From Tenuifilum sp. 4138str (GTDB lineage: Bacteria; Bacteroidota; Bacteroidia; Bacteroidales; Tenuifilaceae), in assembly GCF_041102575.1 (NCBI RefSeq), contig NZ_JBGCUE010000012.1, forward strand, positions 1-64,000: a DNA stretch of 64,000 nucleotides. Direction: 5' to 3'. Made by a program: the position numbers and the translations under genes. The notes beneath the pieces are model-generated. The model saw only the letters and a program-made list of their open reading frames with translations. It ran no database searches and was not told the DNA's origin. Of this stretch, positions 6,809 through 17,191 are shown one piece after another. Numbering within the stretch: position 1 is the first letter of the stretch; every line of letters begins with the position of its first letter.

Positions 6809-8116
6809 TTACATCTGTTTTGCCTTCTCGTTGAATTCATTGTACTTATCCAACATTTCCTGGCTCTCGTTACGGAAGCGAAAATAGATATTTTTCAAAG
6901 CTTCAACAGCTTCCTTGCTATTGGGATTTACTTTATATGCTTGCTCCATGTAAGGCATTGAGTTCTTAAATTCTGCATTAGCCTTTTCCATAAGAGCATC
7001 GTATTTATCGAGTTCACGAGCAGGAACCTTATTAGCTTCCTCAATGTACTTTACACCTTTATTGAAGTAAAGCGCACCAATATTGTAGTAAGCATCAAAG
7101 AAATTAGGATCAATCTCAATAGCTTTTTTGTAGGCTTCAAGGGCATTTTCGCCATCTCCCAGCCTATCGTACAATGTACCCTTTGCAAAGTAAAGCGATG
7201 AGTTGTTTGGCTCGGTTTCAATTGCCTTATCAATGTAAACAAGAATCTTAGTAGGATCTTCTTGCTTATCGATATAGTAAGAAATTAGAGAGAACAATAC
7301 GTTTGTGTTTTTGGGATACTTTATGAAACCTTCCTCTAGGTATTTTAGACCTTCATCGCCTTTATTAAGGTTCTTGTAGGCATCAAATATATTAAAGTAA
7401 ACAGCACCATCGTTGGCAAAACCAAGTTCAATGGATTTCTGGTAGTATGGAATTGATTCCTCAAGTAATCCGGCAAGTTGAGCCGATAAACCTGCATAGT
7501 AATAAATTGCAGTGTCTTTCTGGTTGAGTATTGGAAGTGTTCCAATTTCTATAACCTTTTTGAAGGATTCAAAGGCACCCTTATAATCTTTTAGAGTATA
7601 CTGGTTTGAACCTTCGTTAACGTATAGACCTTTTAGCTTTACAAGGTATTCTTGCAATTTCTTGGTGCTCTTACCCTTGGTGTCGATCTCAATTGCTTTC
7701 ATGAAACTTTCAAGGGCCAAATCCAAAGGTTTATCAATAACGGGCTTAGTAACCTCCCAGCGTTCAAGTTGACCGTTGTTGAAGTAGAAGTTAACCCTTT
7801 CCATAACATACTTATCGAGTTGAACCCCATCAACTTCAACTTTTTCCTGCTGTATGGGTTTTCCAACAACAAGCGTAAATGTATTTGGATCCATTCCAAC
7901 GTATGCCCTAAGGATTTGAGCATCAAAAAGGTCTATCATAAGCTCACCCCTCTTAATCCATGTGGCATCCTTGGTATTCTTTTTGGGATCCTGGATTTCG
8001 GCGTTGCTTTTTTCAACCTTTTTGGCATACTGATCGAAATTGATTTCCTTGCTGGTTTGCGCTGTTACCATTACAGCAACAAAGAGCATTGAAATTAAAA
8101 TTGTTAGTCGTTTCAT
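6809..8116 (-). CDS. Secreted tetratricopeptide-repeat protein
   Basis: A 435-aa protein with a signal peptide (residues 1-19, ending V-T-A-Q). Residues about 25-130 are a non-repeat head that resembles a ligand- or protein-binding module. From about 165 onward there are six or more TPR units, for example Y-F-A-K-G-T-L-Y-D-R-L-G and A-L-E-A-Y-K-K-A-I-E-I-D-P, and the C-terminal tail is helical. It is probably a periplasmic scaffold for envelope assembly; nothing more specific can be read. It starts 20 nt after the gyrA stop on the same strand, so it is likely cotranscribed with gyrA. Confidence 0.85.
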   Translation of the reverse strand: MKRLTILISMLFVAVMVTAQTSKEINFDQYAKKVEKSNAEIQDPKKNTKDATWIKRGELMIDLFDAQILRAYVGMDPNTFTLVVGKPIQQEKVEVDGVQLDKYVMERVNFYFNNGQLERWEVTKPVIDKPLDLALESFMKAIEIDTKGKSTKKLQEYLVKLKGLYVNEGSNQYTLKDYKGAFESFKKVIEIGTLPILNQKDTAIYYYAGLSAQLAGLLEESIPYYQKSIELGFANDGAVYFNIFDAYKNLNKGDEGLKYLEEGFIKYPKNTNVLFSLISYYIDKQEDPTKILVYIDKAIETEPNNSSLYFAKGTLYDRLGDGENALEAYKKAIEIDPNFFDAYYNIGALYFNKGVKYIEEANKVPARELDKYDALMEKANAEFKNSMPYMEQAYKVNPNSKEAVEALKNIYFRFRNESQEMLDKYNEFNEKAKQM

Positions 8117-8136
8117 AAGATAATTGTTAAATTAAG

Positions 8137-10635
8137 TTACTCGTTTACTGATTCGTCATTATCAATGGTTTCTTGTTGATCGATATTTTCTTCATCGCTT
8201 GCCTCCACATTGGCTATAGCTGCAATGGAATCGTTTTTCCTGAGGTTAATTAGCTTAACACCCTGTGCTGTTCTGCCAATAACTCGAAGTTCTTTTACAC
8301 TCAATCGGATGGTTAAACCGCTCTTGTTTATAATCATTATGTCGTTATTGTCGTCAACGGCTTTAATGCTTATAAGTTTACCTGTTTTTGGTGTAATAGT
8401 TATTGTTTTAACACCTTTTCCACCTCTACCGGTAACTCGGTAATCGTCAAGTTTAGAACGTTTACCATAACCGTTTTCTGCTACAACCAGTATATCCTTG
8501 TTTTCATTTTCTTCAACACAAATCATGCCAATAATGGAATCGCCTTGTGCTAGATTCATTCCCCTAACGCCACTTCCGGTTCTACCTATTGGACGTACAA
8601 GTTTTTCGTGGAAACGAATGGCTTTTCCTTCGCGAGCAGCTAGGATGATTTGCTTGTTACCATTGGTTAGGCATGCCTCTATGAGCTGATCGCCCTCTTT
8701 GATGGTAATTGCCATTACACCACTCTGTCGTGGACGGCTATACGCCTCTAGCGATGTCTTTTTAATTATACCATTCCTTGTGCTAAGAACAATATAGTTG
8801 TTATTCAGGTACTCAGGGTCGGTTAATGTTTTAACATTAATGTATGCACGTATTGTGTCGTCGTTCTCAATGTTAATAAGGTTCTGGATAGCCCTGCCCT
8901 TTGAAGCCTTGTTACCTTCAGGTATTTCGTACACTTTTAACCAGTAACACTTGCCTTTTTCAGTGAAGAAAAGCATGGTGTTATGCATGGATGCTACATA
9001 GATGTGCTCAATGAAATCCTCATCGCGGGTTGTGCTACCTTTTGAGCCTACCCCCCCCCTGGATTGAAGCTTGTACTCATATAGTGGAGTACGCTTGATA
9101 TAACCCATGTGGGAAATGGTGATAACCACTTCCTCGTCGGCATAAAAATCTTCGGGGTTAAACTCTTCAGCATCAGGCACAATCTCAGTTTTACGATTAT
9201 CGCCATACTTTACCTTCATCTCGATCATCTCATCCTTGATGATCTTTTTCTGAAGGTTTTCATCCTCTAGAACCTTTTTGAGGTAAGCAATTTGCTTTAG
9301 AAGTTCCTCATATTCCTGCTTAACCTTTTCACGCTCAAGCCCGGTAAGGCTCCTTAAGCGCATATCGATGATGGCTTGGGCTTGAACTTCGCTAAGACCA
9401 AACCTTTCCATAAGCTTTTCCTTGGCTTCGTTAGGCGAAGAAGCAGCACGTATAAGGTTAATCACCTCATCGATATGGTCAATGGCTATTAGTAATCCTT
9501 CCAGGATATGGGCCCGTTTTTGAGCTTCATCTAGCTCATATTGTGTACGACGCAGGATAATGTTATGCCTGTGCTTAATGAACTGTACAATTAAATCCTT
9601 CAGGTTAAGCTGCTTGGGACGTCCATCCACCAAAGCTATATTGTTGATAGCAAAAGTAGATTGCAGCTGAGTGTGCTTAAATAAATTGTTTAATACAACA
9701 TTGGCAACTGCCTCTTTTTTAAGGATTATTACAACGCGGGTTCCTTGCCTGTCGGATTCATCGTTAATATAGCTGATACCCTCAATTTTCTTATCGTTAA
9801 TAAGGTCGGCAATCTTCTTAATCATTTCGGCCTTATTTACCATATAGGGTATTTCCGTAACAATAATCTTGGAGCGTCCGGATTCGGTTTGTTCGATTTC
9901 CGTTCTGGAGCGGATCACCACCCTACCCTTTCCGGAAAGGTATGCTTCCTTAACTCCCTGATAACCATATATTATACCACCTGTTGGGAAATCGGGTCCT
10001 TTAACATATTTAAGCAGTTCATCTATGGTAATCTCGGGGTTATCCACAGTGGCACAAATGGCGTCAACAATCTCGCAGAGGTTGTGGGGAGGCATGTTGG
10101 TGGCCATCCCTACGGCGATACCTGATGTGCCGTTAACCAGAAGAAGGGGTATTTTGGTAGGAAGCACCGTGGGTTCTTCCAGGGTATCGTCAAAGTTTAG
10201 CTTAAAGTCAACGGTATTCTTGTCGATATCGGCAAGTGTCTCCTCTGCAATTCTGGTAAGCCTAGCCTCCGTGTAACGCATGGCTGCAGGACTATCGCCG
10301 TCAACTGAACCAAAGTTACCCTGTCCATCAACCAGCGGGTAGCGCATTGCCCAATCCTGAGCCATGCGAACCATTGCCTCATAAACCGAAGAGTCGCCAT
10401 GAGGGTGGTACTTACCCAGGACCTCACCCACTATACGTGCCGATTTCTTGAATGGTTTACCTGCATTGAGCCCCAGATCGGCCATTCCGAAAAGAACCCT
10501 TCTGTGAACGGGTTTTAAACCGTCACGCACATCGGGTAATGCTCTTGATACTATCACCGACATTGAATAGTCAATGTACGATGATTTCATTTCCTCCTCA
10601 ATGTTGATCTGTATAATCCTTTCACCCTCAGACAT
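8137..10635 (-). CDS. gyrA: DNA gyrase subunit A
   Basis: The 832-aa cleavage-rejoining subunit of DNA gyrase, which introduces negative supercoils with GyrB. The catalytic tyrosine is Tyr121 in [10 protein letters not shown]. The quinolone-determining region reads [10 protein letters not shown], with the wild-type Ser (Ser82) and Glu86 in the acidic position, so no classic resistance change is present. The C-terminal beta-pinwheel (from about 510) has six repeats. Its GyrA box reads Q-S-R-G-G-V-G instead of Q-R/K-R-G-G-R/K-G. A run of nine G on the coding strand encodes part of this box. The acidic tail is typical. Length and start (M-S-E-G-E-R-I) fit gyrase better than ParC. Confidence 0.96.
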   Translation of the reverse strand: MSEGERIIQINIEEEMKSSYIDYSMSVIVSRALPDVRDGLKPVHRRVLFGMADLGLNAGKPFKKSARIVGEVLGKYHPHGDSSVYEAMVRMAQDWAMRYPLVDGQGNFGSVDGDSPAAMRYTEARLTRIAEETLADIDKNTVDFKLNFDDTLEEPTVLPTKIPLLLVNGTSGIAVGMATNMPPHNLCEIVDAICATVDNPEITIDELLKYVKGPDFPTGGIIYGYQGVKEAYLSGKGRVVIRSRTEIEQTESGRSKIIVTEIPYMVNKAEMIKKIADLINDKKIEGISYINDESDRQGTRVVIILKKEAVANVVLNNLFKHTQLQSTFAINNIALVDGRPKQLNLKDLIVQFIKHRHNIILRRTQYELDEAQKRAHILEGLLIAIDHIDEVINLIRAASSPNEAKEKLMERFGLSEVQAQAIIDMRLRSLTGLEREKVKQEYEELLKQIAYLKKVLEDENLQKKIIKDEMIEMKVKYGDNRKTEIVPDAEEFNPEDFYADEEVVITISHMGYIKRTPLYEYKLQSRGGVGSKGSTTRDEDFIEHIYVASMHNTMLFFTEKGKCYWLKVYEIPEGNKASKGRAIQNLINIENDDTIRAYINVKTLTDPEYLNNNYIVLSTRNGIIKKTSLEAYSRPRQSGVMAITIKEGDQLIEACLTNGNKQIILAAREGKAIRFHEKLVRPIGRTGSGVRGMNLAQGDSIIGMICVEENENKDILVVAENGYGKRSKLDDYRVTGRGGKGVKTITITPKTGKLISIKAVDDNNDIMIINKSGLTIRLSVKELRVIGRTAQGVKLINLRKNDSIAAIANVEASDEENIDQQETIDNDESVNE

Positions 10636-10823
10636 ATAATAAAAGCTTAAAAAGTCATTTTTTACTTCAGAAATAACGTGCTAAGATAGCTATTTAAGCG
10701 TAAAAAAAAGAATGGTTTATGATGTTGTTCATTATTTATTAAAAAAATACTAAATTTATTAACAAAAGCATTGTTGTTACGTTTATGTCTATTACTTTAG
10801 TAAAAGTTTTTGGAGAAGTATTT

Positions 10824-13367
10824 ATGGAACAAAAGTTTTCACAAAAAATCAAAGATGTTATAGCATACAGTCGCGAGGAGGCTATCCGATTGGGTAATAC
10901 AGCCATTACCCCCGATCATCTTTTTTTGGGTATTCTTCGTGATGGTGAGGGCGAAGCAATCAATATTCTGCTTTCGGAGGGTTTAAATCTAAACGATCTA
11001 AAAAAGTCAATTGACAGTCGGTTGTTACAACCCGCTGATAATAATTCGGGTATTGATGAGTCTGAGGACATTAGTATTTACAAATCAACCGAAAGGGTTT
11101 TAAAAATCGTAATACTTGAAGCCCGTTCGCTTAAAAGCGATACTATCAATACAGCCCATCTTTTACTCGCAATTCTAAAGGATGAAACCAGCTATATCAC
11201 CCAGCTGCTACTAGAGCATGATGTTGATTACGAAACGGTTCGTAAACATTTGATTGTGGAGGATTCGGGTGATAAAGATGACTTTTCCGGCGGTGGCAGC
11301 GAGGATGATGAAGGCGAAGGTGGTATTTTTGGCAACATGGGGCGTTCAGGTCAATCATCCTCTAAGTCGTCCGATACCCCAGTATTGGATAACTTTGGGA
11401 TTGATCTTACCAAAGCCGCCGAGGAGGGTCGTTTAGACCCAATAATCGGACGAGAGAGGGAAATAGAGCGAATAGCGCAAATACTGAGCCGCCGGAAAAA
11501 GAATAATCCAATCCTCATTGGTGAGCCTGGCGTTGGTAAATCGGCTATTGCTGAAGGGTTAGCCCTACGAATTGTTAAAAAGAAAGTATCGCGTGTGCTA
11601 TTCAACAAACGGGTAATCGCACTCGATTTAGCATCAATAGTTGCCGGCACAAAGTATCGGGGACAGTTTGAGGAACGCATGAAAGCCATACTAAATGAGC
11701 TTACCCGTAGCCCAAACATTATTCTTTTCATTGACGAGATTCATACAATTGTAGGAGCAGGCGGAGCCACCGGTTCGCTCGATGCCGCCAACATGCTCAA
11801 ACCCGCACTTGCCCGTGGCGAACTCCAATGCATTGGGGCAACTACACTTGATGAATATCGTGAGCACATTGAGAAAGATGGAGCGCTTGAGCGTCGGTTC
11901 CAAAAGGTAATGATTGAACCCACAACACCTGAAGAGACGATTGACATACTCAATAACATTAAGGAGAGATACGAGGAACACCATAACGTTACCTATACCC
12001 CCGACGCCATTGAGGCATGTGTGAAGCTTACCATGCGATACATCAGCGACAGGCATTTGCCCGATAAGGCAATAGATGCCCTGGATGAGGCCGGTTCGCG
12101 CGTTCATATCTCAAACATCAAGGTTCCTGAGAGTATTCTCAAGCTGGAAAAACTCATTGAGGAGACCAAAAAGGAAAAGATCAAAGCAGTTAAGAACCAG
12201 ATGTTTGAGCTAGCGGCAAAGTATCGTGATAACGAGAAAAAACTTATTGAACAGCTAGAAGCAGAGCAAGCGCGGTGGGAAAAAGAGCTAACTAAACATC
12301 GCGAAACTGTAGATGCAGAAAAGGTAGCCGAAGTTGTTGCCATGATGACTGGGGTTCCCGTTCAGCGTATAGCTCAGGCTGAAGGCGCACGTCTACTCAA
12401 AATGGCCGATGAGCTGAAGCGCTCAGTTATTGGTCAGGACGAGGCAATTGATAAGATTGTTAAGGCTATTCAACGTAACCGCGCCGGGCTAAAGGATCCG
12501 AATCGTCCTATTGGTTCGTTTATCTTTCTTGGACCAACCGGTGTTGGAAAAACACAGCTTGCAAAGGTTCTGGCAAAATACCTTTTCGATACTACCGATA
12601 ACCTAATACGTATCGATATGAGCGAGTACATGGAGAAATTCTCCGTGTCGCGGCTTGTTGGTGCGCCTCCGGGATACATTGGTTACGAAGAGGGAGGTCA
12701 GCTCACTGAGAAAGTTCGTCGAAAACCCTACTCGGTGGTATTGCTCGATGAAGTTGAAAAAGCACACCCCGATGTTTTTCACATTCTACTCCAGGTTTTG
12801 GACGAAGGCCAACTAACCGACAGCATAGGACGTAGGGTTGATTTTAAGAATACCATAATAATTATGACCTCCAACATTGGAACCCGTGATTTGAAGGAGT
12901 TTGGACAGGGTGTTGGTTTTGCCACAAAAGCCAAGTCGGAGGCAAAAAGCGATTACGAGAAAAGTATAATCCAAAAGGCACTGAAAAAAGCCTTTGCCCC
13001 CGAATTCTTAAACCGTATTGATGACATTGTTATGTTCAACTCGCTTACCAAGAGCGATATACACAAAATCATCGATATTGAGCTTAAAGGATTATTCGAC
13101 AGGGTTGCTGGTTTAGGCTATACCATTAAGATTTCGACTGCAGCCAAGGATTTCATCACGGAAAAGGGATATGATGTTCAGTATGGCGCCCGTCCACTAA
13201 AACGAGCCATTCAAAAGTATCTGGAGGATCCATTAGCTGAAGCCTTAATAAAGAGCGATGCAAAACCTGGTGCAGTATTCCTGGTTGGCTATAGTAAAAA
13301 GAATGACGAAATTACCATTCGAACAGCAAAAGCTGAAGAGGAGGTTACCAACGCTGATGAAGAGTAA
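10824..13367 (+). CDS. clpC: ATP-dependent Clp protease ATP-binding subunit ClpC
   Basis: An 847-aa Hsp100 unfoldase that feeds substrates to ClpP. The order is a Clp N-domain with two repeats (1-145), an acidic Gly-rich linker, AAA-1 with Walker A G-E-P-G-V-G-K-S near 233, a UVR/middle region (about 425-475), and AAA-2 with G-P-T-G-V-G-K-T near 570 and the D2-small C-terminal domain. The presence of UVR and the short middle domain identify ClpC rather than ClpB. I chose the ATG at 10824, preceded by GGAG and starting M-E-Q-K-F-S-Q-K; the ATG at 10785 adds 13 residues not usual for the family. It is transcribed alone and ends at a strong terminator. Confidence 0.94.
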   Translation: MEQKFSQKIKDVIAYSREEAIRLGNTAITPDHLFLGILRDGEGEAINILLSEGLNLNDLKKSIDSRLLQPADNNSGIDESEDISIYKSTERVLKIVILEARSLKSDTINTAHLLLAILKDETSYITQLLLEHDVDYETVRKHLIVEDSGDKDDFSGGGSEDDEGEGGIFGNMGRSGQSSSKSSDTPVLDNFGIDLTKAAEEGRLDPIIGREREIERIAQILSRRKKNNPILIGEPGVGKSAIAEGLALRIVKKKVSRVLFNKRVIALDLASIVAGTKYRGQFEERMKAILNELTRSPNIILFIDEIHTIVGAGGATGSLDAANMLKPALARGELQCIGATTLDEYREHIEKDGALERRFQKVMIEPTTPEETIDILNNIKERYEEHHNVTYTPDAIEACVKLTMRYISDRHLPDKAIDALDEAGSRVHISNIKVPESILKLEKLIEETKKEKIKAVKNQMFELAAKYRDNEKKLIEQLEAEQARWEKELTKHRETVDAEKVAEVVAMMTGVPVQRIAQAEGARLLKMADELKRSVIGQDEAIDKIVKAIQRNRAGLKDPNRPIGSFIFLGPTGVGKTQLAKVLAKYLFDTTDNLIRIDMSEYMEKFSVSRLVGAPPGYIGYEEGGQLTEKVRRKPYSVVLLDEVEKAHPDVFHILLQVLDEGQLTDSIGRRVDFKNTIIIMTSNIGTRDLKEFGQGVGFATKAKSEAKSDYEKSIIQKALKKAFAPEFLNRIDDIVMFNSLTKSDIHKIIDIELKGLFDRVAGLGYTIKISTAAKDFITEKGYDVQYGARPLKRAIQKYLEDPLAEALIKSDAKPGAVFLVGYSKKNDEITIRTAKAEEEVTNADEE

Positions 13368-13388
13368 TAATTTGTAATACAATAAGTA

Positions 13389-13423
13389 AGAGACGCACAA
13401 CAAATGGTGCGTCTCTTTTTTTT
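13389..13423 (+). terminator. Rho-independent terminator of clpC
   Basis: A 10-bp perfect stem (13389-13398 with 13407-13416) is followed by eight T. Confidence 0.9.
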
Positions 13424-13477
13424 GAACATTCCCCTAGCAAAATTGTTATATTAGTAACAAACTAACCAAATAGAATT

Positions 13478-13984
13478 ATGAAAACAGTAACATTTGGCGG
13501 AAATCCCGTAACCCTAACAGGCGAACAGGTTAAGGCAGGCGATAAAGCTTTAGAATTTACGGCCCTTGATAACTCTCTAAAGCCTGTAAAAATGAGCGAT
13601 TTTAAGGGAAAAGTAAAACTAATTTCCGTTTTCCCATCCATTGACACCAGCGTATGTTCGGTTCAGAACCACAAGTTCAACAAGACCGCATCGGAATTTG
13701 GCGATAAGGTGGTATTTTTAGCGATCTCGAACGATTTGCCTTTTGCCCTAAAGCGTTTTTGTGGAGCTGAGGGAATTACCAACTTAGTTACCCTTTCGGA
13801 TCATAGAGACCTGGAGTTTGGTACAAACTATGGTTTTCTGATAAAGGAATTAAGGCTTCTTGCCCGTGGTGTTGTGATAATAGATAAGGATGATATCATT
13901 AAATACGTGGAGTATGTACCTGAAATTGCCCAAGAACCAAACTACGATGCTGCAATTAAAGTTTTAAAAGAATTAGTTAAGTAG
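13478..13984 (+). CDS. tpx: Thiol peroxidase, Tpx-type peroxiredoxin
   Basis: A 168-aa atypical 2-Cys peroxiredoxin that reduces hydroperoxides with thioredoxin. The peroxidatic Cys60 sits in S-I-D-T-S-V-C-S-V, and the resolving Cys95 in A-L-K-R-F-C-G-A. Length and motif order are canonical for Tpx. It has no signal peptide, so it is cytoplasmic. It is monocistronic, between the clpC terminator and a bidirectional terminator shared with rimO. The upstream sequence holds TTGTTA-N6-TAACAA (13442-13459), a possible regulator site. Confidence 0.94.
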   Translation: MKTVTFGGNPVTLTGEQVKAGDKALEFTALDNSLKPVKMSDFKGKVKLISVFPSIDTSVCSVQNHKFNKTASEFGDKVVFLAISNDLPFALKRFCGAEGITNLVTLSDHRDLEFGTNYGFLIKELRLLARGVVIIDKDDIIKYVEYVPEIAQEPNYDAAIKVLKELVK

Positions 13985-14001
13985 TATGATACATTAAATT
14001 G

Positions 14002-14036
14002 AAATAAAGGTCGTTAACAACGACCTTTATTTTTTA
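14002..14036. terminator. Bidirectional terminator between tpx and rimO
   Basis: A 14-bp perfect stem (14002-14015 with 14019-14032) with an AAC loop, A-rich on one side and T-rich on the other. Confidence 0.9.
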
Positions 14037-15329
14037 TACAAACTCACCGATTAAATCGTATTCCTGGGCCTCTACAATACGTACTGTATGAAACTCGCCG
14101 GGTTTTACATTTTTACCGTTAAGCTTTACCAGAACCTCCTGATCCACCTCGGGTGAATCGAACTCCGTTCGGCAAACTGCGTAATGGTCTTCAATTGCAT
14201 CAATTATAACCTTATACGTATGACCAACTCTTAGCTGGTTTAGCTCAAAAGATACCCTTTGTTGAACCTCCATCAGCTTTTCAACTCTAAGTTTTTTCTC
14301 TTCATCGGGTATGGAGTCGGTAAAGTTTTGTGCAGCATAGGTTCCTTCCTCCTCAGAGTATGCAAATACACCTACCCTGTCGAACCGGTAATCCTTAACA
14401 AAGTCAATCAGTTCATTGAAAGCCTCAGGGGTTTCCCCTGGGTGGCCAACCAGAAAAGTGGTTCGGATAGCAATTTCGGGGATATTCTTTCTTATCTTCT
14501 CAATGAAATCAATGGTTTGTTCTCGGCTTATTCCCCTACGCATCATTTTAAGTACCTGAGTATTTATATGCTGTAATGGAATATCGATATACTTGCAAAT
14601 TTTCGGGTTCGACTTTAGGACATCAATTAGGTCATCGGGAAAACCAGATGGGTATGCATAGTGAAGCCTAATCCATTCAATACCGTCAATCTGGCTAAGG
14701 CTATTGAGTAGCTGAGCAATTCGGCGTTCACCGTATAAATCAAATCCGTAATAGGTAGTGTCCTGTGCAATTACAATTAGCTCCTTAACGCCCTGTTTGG
14801 CAAGTTCTTTTGCCTCGTTAACTAATGATTCAATGGGTCGGGAAACATGCTTACCTCTAATAAGTGGTATTGCACAGAATGAACATCCCCAGTTGCAACC
14901 CTCGGATATTTTCAGGTAAGCGTAATGCCTTGGGGTTGAAAGCCAGCGTTTATTCAGCTCTGCTTCGTTATACTTCACATTGAGCTCAGCAACAATTAGA
15001 GGTAAATCGGAAACTCCAAAAAATCCATCTACTTCGGGGATTTCAGCTTCCAGCTCATTGCGGTAGCGTTGCGAAAGGCATCCCATAACGTAAACCTTGT
15101 CGATCATCCCCCTATTTTTGGCATCGACAAAGCCAAGAATAGTTTCAACCGATTCTTCCTTAGCATCGCCAATAAAACCGCAAGTGTTAATCACAACAAC
15201 CCTTGCCGATGGATCGTTTGAATTGTGAACAATTTTCCATCCCCCTCTATCGAGCTGATGCATAAGCACCTCGGAGTCAACAACATTTTTTGAGCACCCC
15301 AAGGTAACAACATTGATTTTTTTCGTCAT
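14034..15329 (-). CDS. rimO: Ribosomal protein S12 methylthiotransferase
   Basis: A 431-aa radical SAM enzyme that methylthiolates Asp of ribosomal protein S12. The N-terminal UPF0004 domain (1-120) carries three cluster cysteines (L-G-C-S-K-N, N-T-C-G-F and M-G-C-L-S-Q). The radical SAM motif C-x3-C-x2-C is in G-C-N-W-G-C-S-F-C near 143-150. The TRAM domain is at the C terminus (about 365-431). The G-C-S-K-N-V-V-D-S-E start is diagnostic of RimO against MiaB. It begins 6 nt after the ftsY stop and is likely cotranscribed with it. Confidence 0.94.
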   Translation of the reverse strand: MTKKINVVTLGCSKNVVDSEVLMHQLDRGGWKIVHNSNDPSARVVVINTCGFIGDAKEESVETILGFVDAKNRGMIDKVYVMGCLSQRYRNELEAEIPEVDGFFGVSDLPLIVAELNVKYNEAELNKRWLSTPRHYAYLKISEGCNWGCSFCAIPLIRGKHVSRPIESLVNEAKELAKQGVKELIVIAQDTTYYGFDLYGERRIAQLLNSLSQIDGIEWIRLHYAYPSGFPDDLIDVLKSNPKICKYIDIPLQHINTQVLKMMRRGISREQTIDFIEKIRKNIPEIAIRTTFLVGHPGETPEAFNELIDFVKDYRFDRVGVFAYSEEEGTYAAQNFTDSIPDEEKKLRVEKLMEVQQRVSFELNQLRVGHTYKVIIDAIEDHYAVCRTEFDSPEVDQEVLVKLNGKNVKPGEFHTVRIVEAQEYDLIGEFV

Positions 15330-15335
15330 GTCTGG

Positions 15336-16304
15336 CTAAACGTTACGAAATAGCGACTCAACAAACGCAACCCTGTCAAATATCTGCAAATCAGTCATTT
15401 TTTCACCCACTCCGATATACTTTACGGGTATCTTGAATTGATCGGAAATGCCAAGCACAACACCCCCTTTGGCCGTACCGTCGAGCTTGGTGAGAGCAAT
15501 GGCTGTAACATCGGTTGCCGAAGTGAACTCGCGTGCCTGTGCAAAGGCATTTTGACCTGTTGAACCATCCAGAACGAGCAATACTTCATGTGGTGCATCG
15601 GGAATAACTTTTTGCATTACCCTACGTATTTTGGAAAGCTCGTTCATTAAATTGACTTTATTGTGAAGACGGCCAGCGGTATCGATAATTACTACGTCGG
15701 TGTCGTTAGATTTGGCAGAGTTTAGGGTGTCAAAAGCAACAGCAGCGGGATCGGAACCCATCTGCTGCTTAACAATGGGAACATCTACCCTATTAGCCCA
15801 AATGGTAAGCTGCTCTACGGCCGCCGCTCTGAAGGTATCGGCAGCACCCAACAATACCCTTTTTCCCTGGTTCTTAAACATGTATGCCAGTTTGCCAATA
15901 GTAGTAGTTTTTCCAACCCCGTTAACACCAACTACCATAATTACATAGGGTTTAGGAAGATCACCACTAATTGTAAGGGAAGAATTTTCGGAATTCTCGG
16001 CAAGTAACGATAGTATTTCGGATTTAAGTATAGTATTTAATTCTGCAGTATTCAGGTACTTCTCAGCAGCAGCACGCTTTTGGATGCGTTCAATAATACG
16101 GAGAGTGGTTTCAACGCCAACATCGGCGGAGATAAGTCCCTCCTCAAGTTCGTCCAAGACCTCGTCGTCAACCCTGGACTTACCGGCTACAGCCCTTGAA
16201 ATTCTTTTGAAAAGGTTCTCCTTTGTTTTGGCCAAACCCTGGTCAAGGGAACTGGAGTTATTATTGTCCTTACTATCGGGATTAAAAATGTTAAGAATAC
16301 CCAT
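15336..16304 (-). CDS. ftsY: Signal recognition particle receptor
   Basis: The 322-aa SRP receptor GTPase that docks translating ribosomes at the membrane. The acidic A-domain is short (about 1-35), as in many Bacteroidota. The NG domain has G-V-N-G-V-G-K-T-T near 130-140, A-A-D-T-F-R-A-A-A, D-T-A-G-R-L and T-K-L-D-G-T-A-K-G-G. I used the ATG at 16304 (M-G-I-L-N-I-F), the usual family start, over the ATG two codons upstream. It lies downstream of the ribosomal-protein genes but is separated from them by a strong hairpin, so it may have its own promoter. Confidence 0.94.
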   Translation of the reverse strand: MGILNIFNPDSKDNNNSSSLDQGLAKTKENLFKRISRAVAGKSRVDDEVLDELEEGLISADVGVETTLRIIERIQKRAAAEKYLNTAELNTILKSEILSLLAENSENSSLTISGDLPKPYVIMVVGVNGVGKTTTIGKLAYMFKNQGKRVLLGAADTFRAAAVEQLTIWANRVDVPIVKQQMGSDPAAVAFDTLNSAKSNDTDVVIIDTAGRLHNKVNLMNELSKIRRVMQKVIPDAPHEVLLVLDGSTGQNAFAQAREFTSATDVTAIALTKLDGTAKGGVVLGISDQFKIPVKYIGVGEKMTDLQIFDRVAFVESLFRNV

Positions 16305-16335
16305 ATACAATATTATTTTCGGGCGCTAAAATAAC

Positions 16336-16373
16336 AATAAAAGCTTTTCGAATAAACCGAAAAGCTTTTATTT
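16336..16373 (-). terminator. Hairpin terminator after the rpmB-rpmG-DUF4295 operon
   Basis: A 15-bp perfect stem (16336-16350 with 16358-16372) with a 7-nt loop, A-rich and T-rich on its two sides. It lies between the DUF4295 gene and ftsY. Confidence 0.85.
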
Positions 16374-16393
16374 GTAAGATATAATTCAGAAAA

Positions 16394-16546
16394 CTATTTC
16401 TGTTTGAAGAAATCGGCCGATTCGGATTTATCCATTGTTTCTTCCTTAAACATGTATGCGCCAGTTTTGGGTGAACGCACCATTTTAATGCACTTCACAC
16501 GATCTTTCGTGGCTTTTTGAAGCGAAGCAACTACTTTCTTTGCCAT
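16394..16546 (-). CDS. DUF4295 small basic protein
   Basis: A 50-aa protein, M-A-K-K-V-V-A-S-L-Q at the start and ending F-F-K-Q-K, rich in Lys. It matches the DUF4295 family, which in Bacteroidota follows rpmB and rpmG. The position suggests a ribosome-linked role, but the function is not known. The stop is at 16394-16396 and the start is 11 nt after the rpmG stop. The gene is short enough to be missed by length-filtered gene calling. Confidence 0.9.
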   Translation of the reverse strand: MAKKVVASLQKATKDRVKCIKMVRSPKTGAYMFKEETMDKSESADFFKQK

Positions 16547-16557
16547 ATCTAAAAGTG

Positions 16558-16740
16558 TTATTTAATTTCACGATGAAGTGTAACCTTCTTGAGAATCGGG
16601 TTGTACTTACGACGCTCAAGCCTATCGGGTGTATTCTTCTTATTCTTAGTGGTAATATACCTTGAAGTACCAGGTAAACCACTTTCTTTATGTTCGGTAC
16701 ATTCCAGAATAACCTGAACTCTATTACCTTTCTTTGCCAT
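16558..16740 (-). CDS. rpmG: 50S ribosomal protein L33
   Basis: A 60-aa ribosomal protein of the large subunit, starting [17 protein letters not shown]. It lacks the paired CxxC motifs, so it is a zinc-independent form. It is the middle gene of rpmB-rpmG-DUF4295, 19 nt after rpmB. Confidence 0.95.
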   Translation of the reverse strand: MAKKGNRVQVILECTEHKESGLPGTSRYITTKNKKNTPDRLERRKYNPILKKVTLHREIK

Positions 16741-16759
16741 TGCTATACTTTTTTAAAAA

Positions 16760-16993
16760 TTAAATGTGACCTTTCTTAGCAAATTTCTTCAGGGCATTAT
16801 CTAAACCAACCTTATCGATGGTTCTCATAGCTGAAGTGCTAAGCCTAAGGGTAACCCAACGGTTTTCACTTTCAAGGAACAACCTTTTGGTTTTAAGGTT
16901 AGGCAGGAATCTGCGTTTGGTTCTTCTTTTTGAATGCGAAACGTTGTTTCCCACCATTACTCTTTTTCCGGTTAACTGACAAACTCTTGACAT
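16760..16993 (-). CDS. rpmB: 50S ribosomal protein L28
   Basis: A 77-aa large-subunit protein beginning [11 protein letters not shown], the family start; I chose the ATG at 16993 over an in-frame ATG at 17038 for that reason. The [11 protein letters not shown] segment is the rRNA-contact region. Only one cysteine is present, so it lacks the zinc site. It is the first gene of the small ribosomal operon. About 200 nt without a gene precede it. Confidence 0.95.
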   Translation of the reverse strand: MSRVCQLTGKRVMVGNNVSHSKRRTKRRFLPNLKTKRLFLESENRWVTLRLSTSAMRTIDKVGLDNALKKFAKKGHI

Positions 16994-17191
16994 CGCTGTA
17001 TATTTTACCGTTTTTACTTTTTTCGAAACAGGTCGCAAATTACGTCATTATTTATGAATTATTCAAATATTTTGATAAAAAAATTGCTGAAAATTAGCTT
17101 AATTTAGATACCTTCTCATTTAATGATAAAATTACATTATTCATATCTATATTATATTCATCTATTTACATGAAATATTTAAACTTATACA

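Noticed and set aside
7652-8092. 146-aa plus-strand frame opposite the TPR gene
   Set aside because: It is fully antisense to a clear coding gene and its translation has no domain or start signal.
8137-10635. Topoisomerase IV subunit ParC as an alternative for gyrA
   Set aside because: The long six-bladed C-terminal domain, acidic tail and GyrA-box-like segment fit gyrase better.
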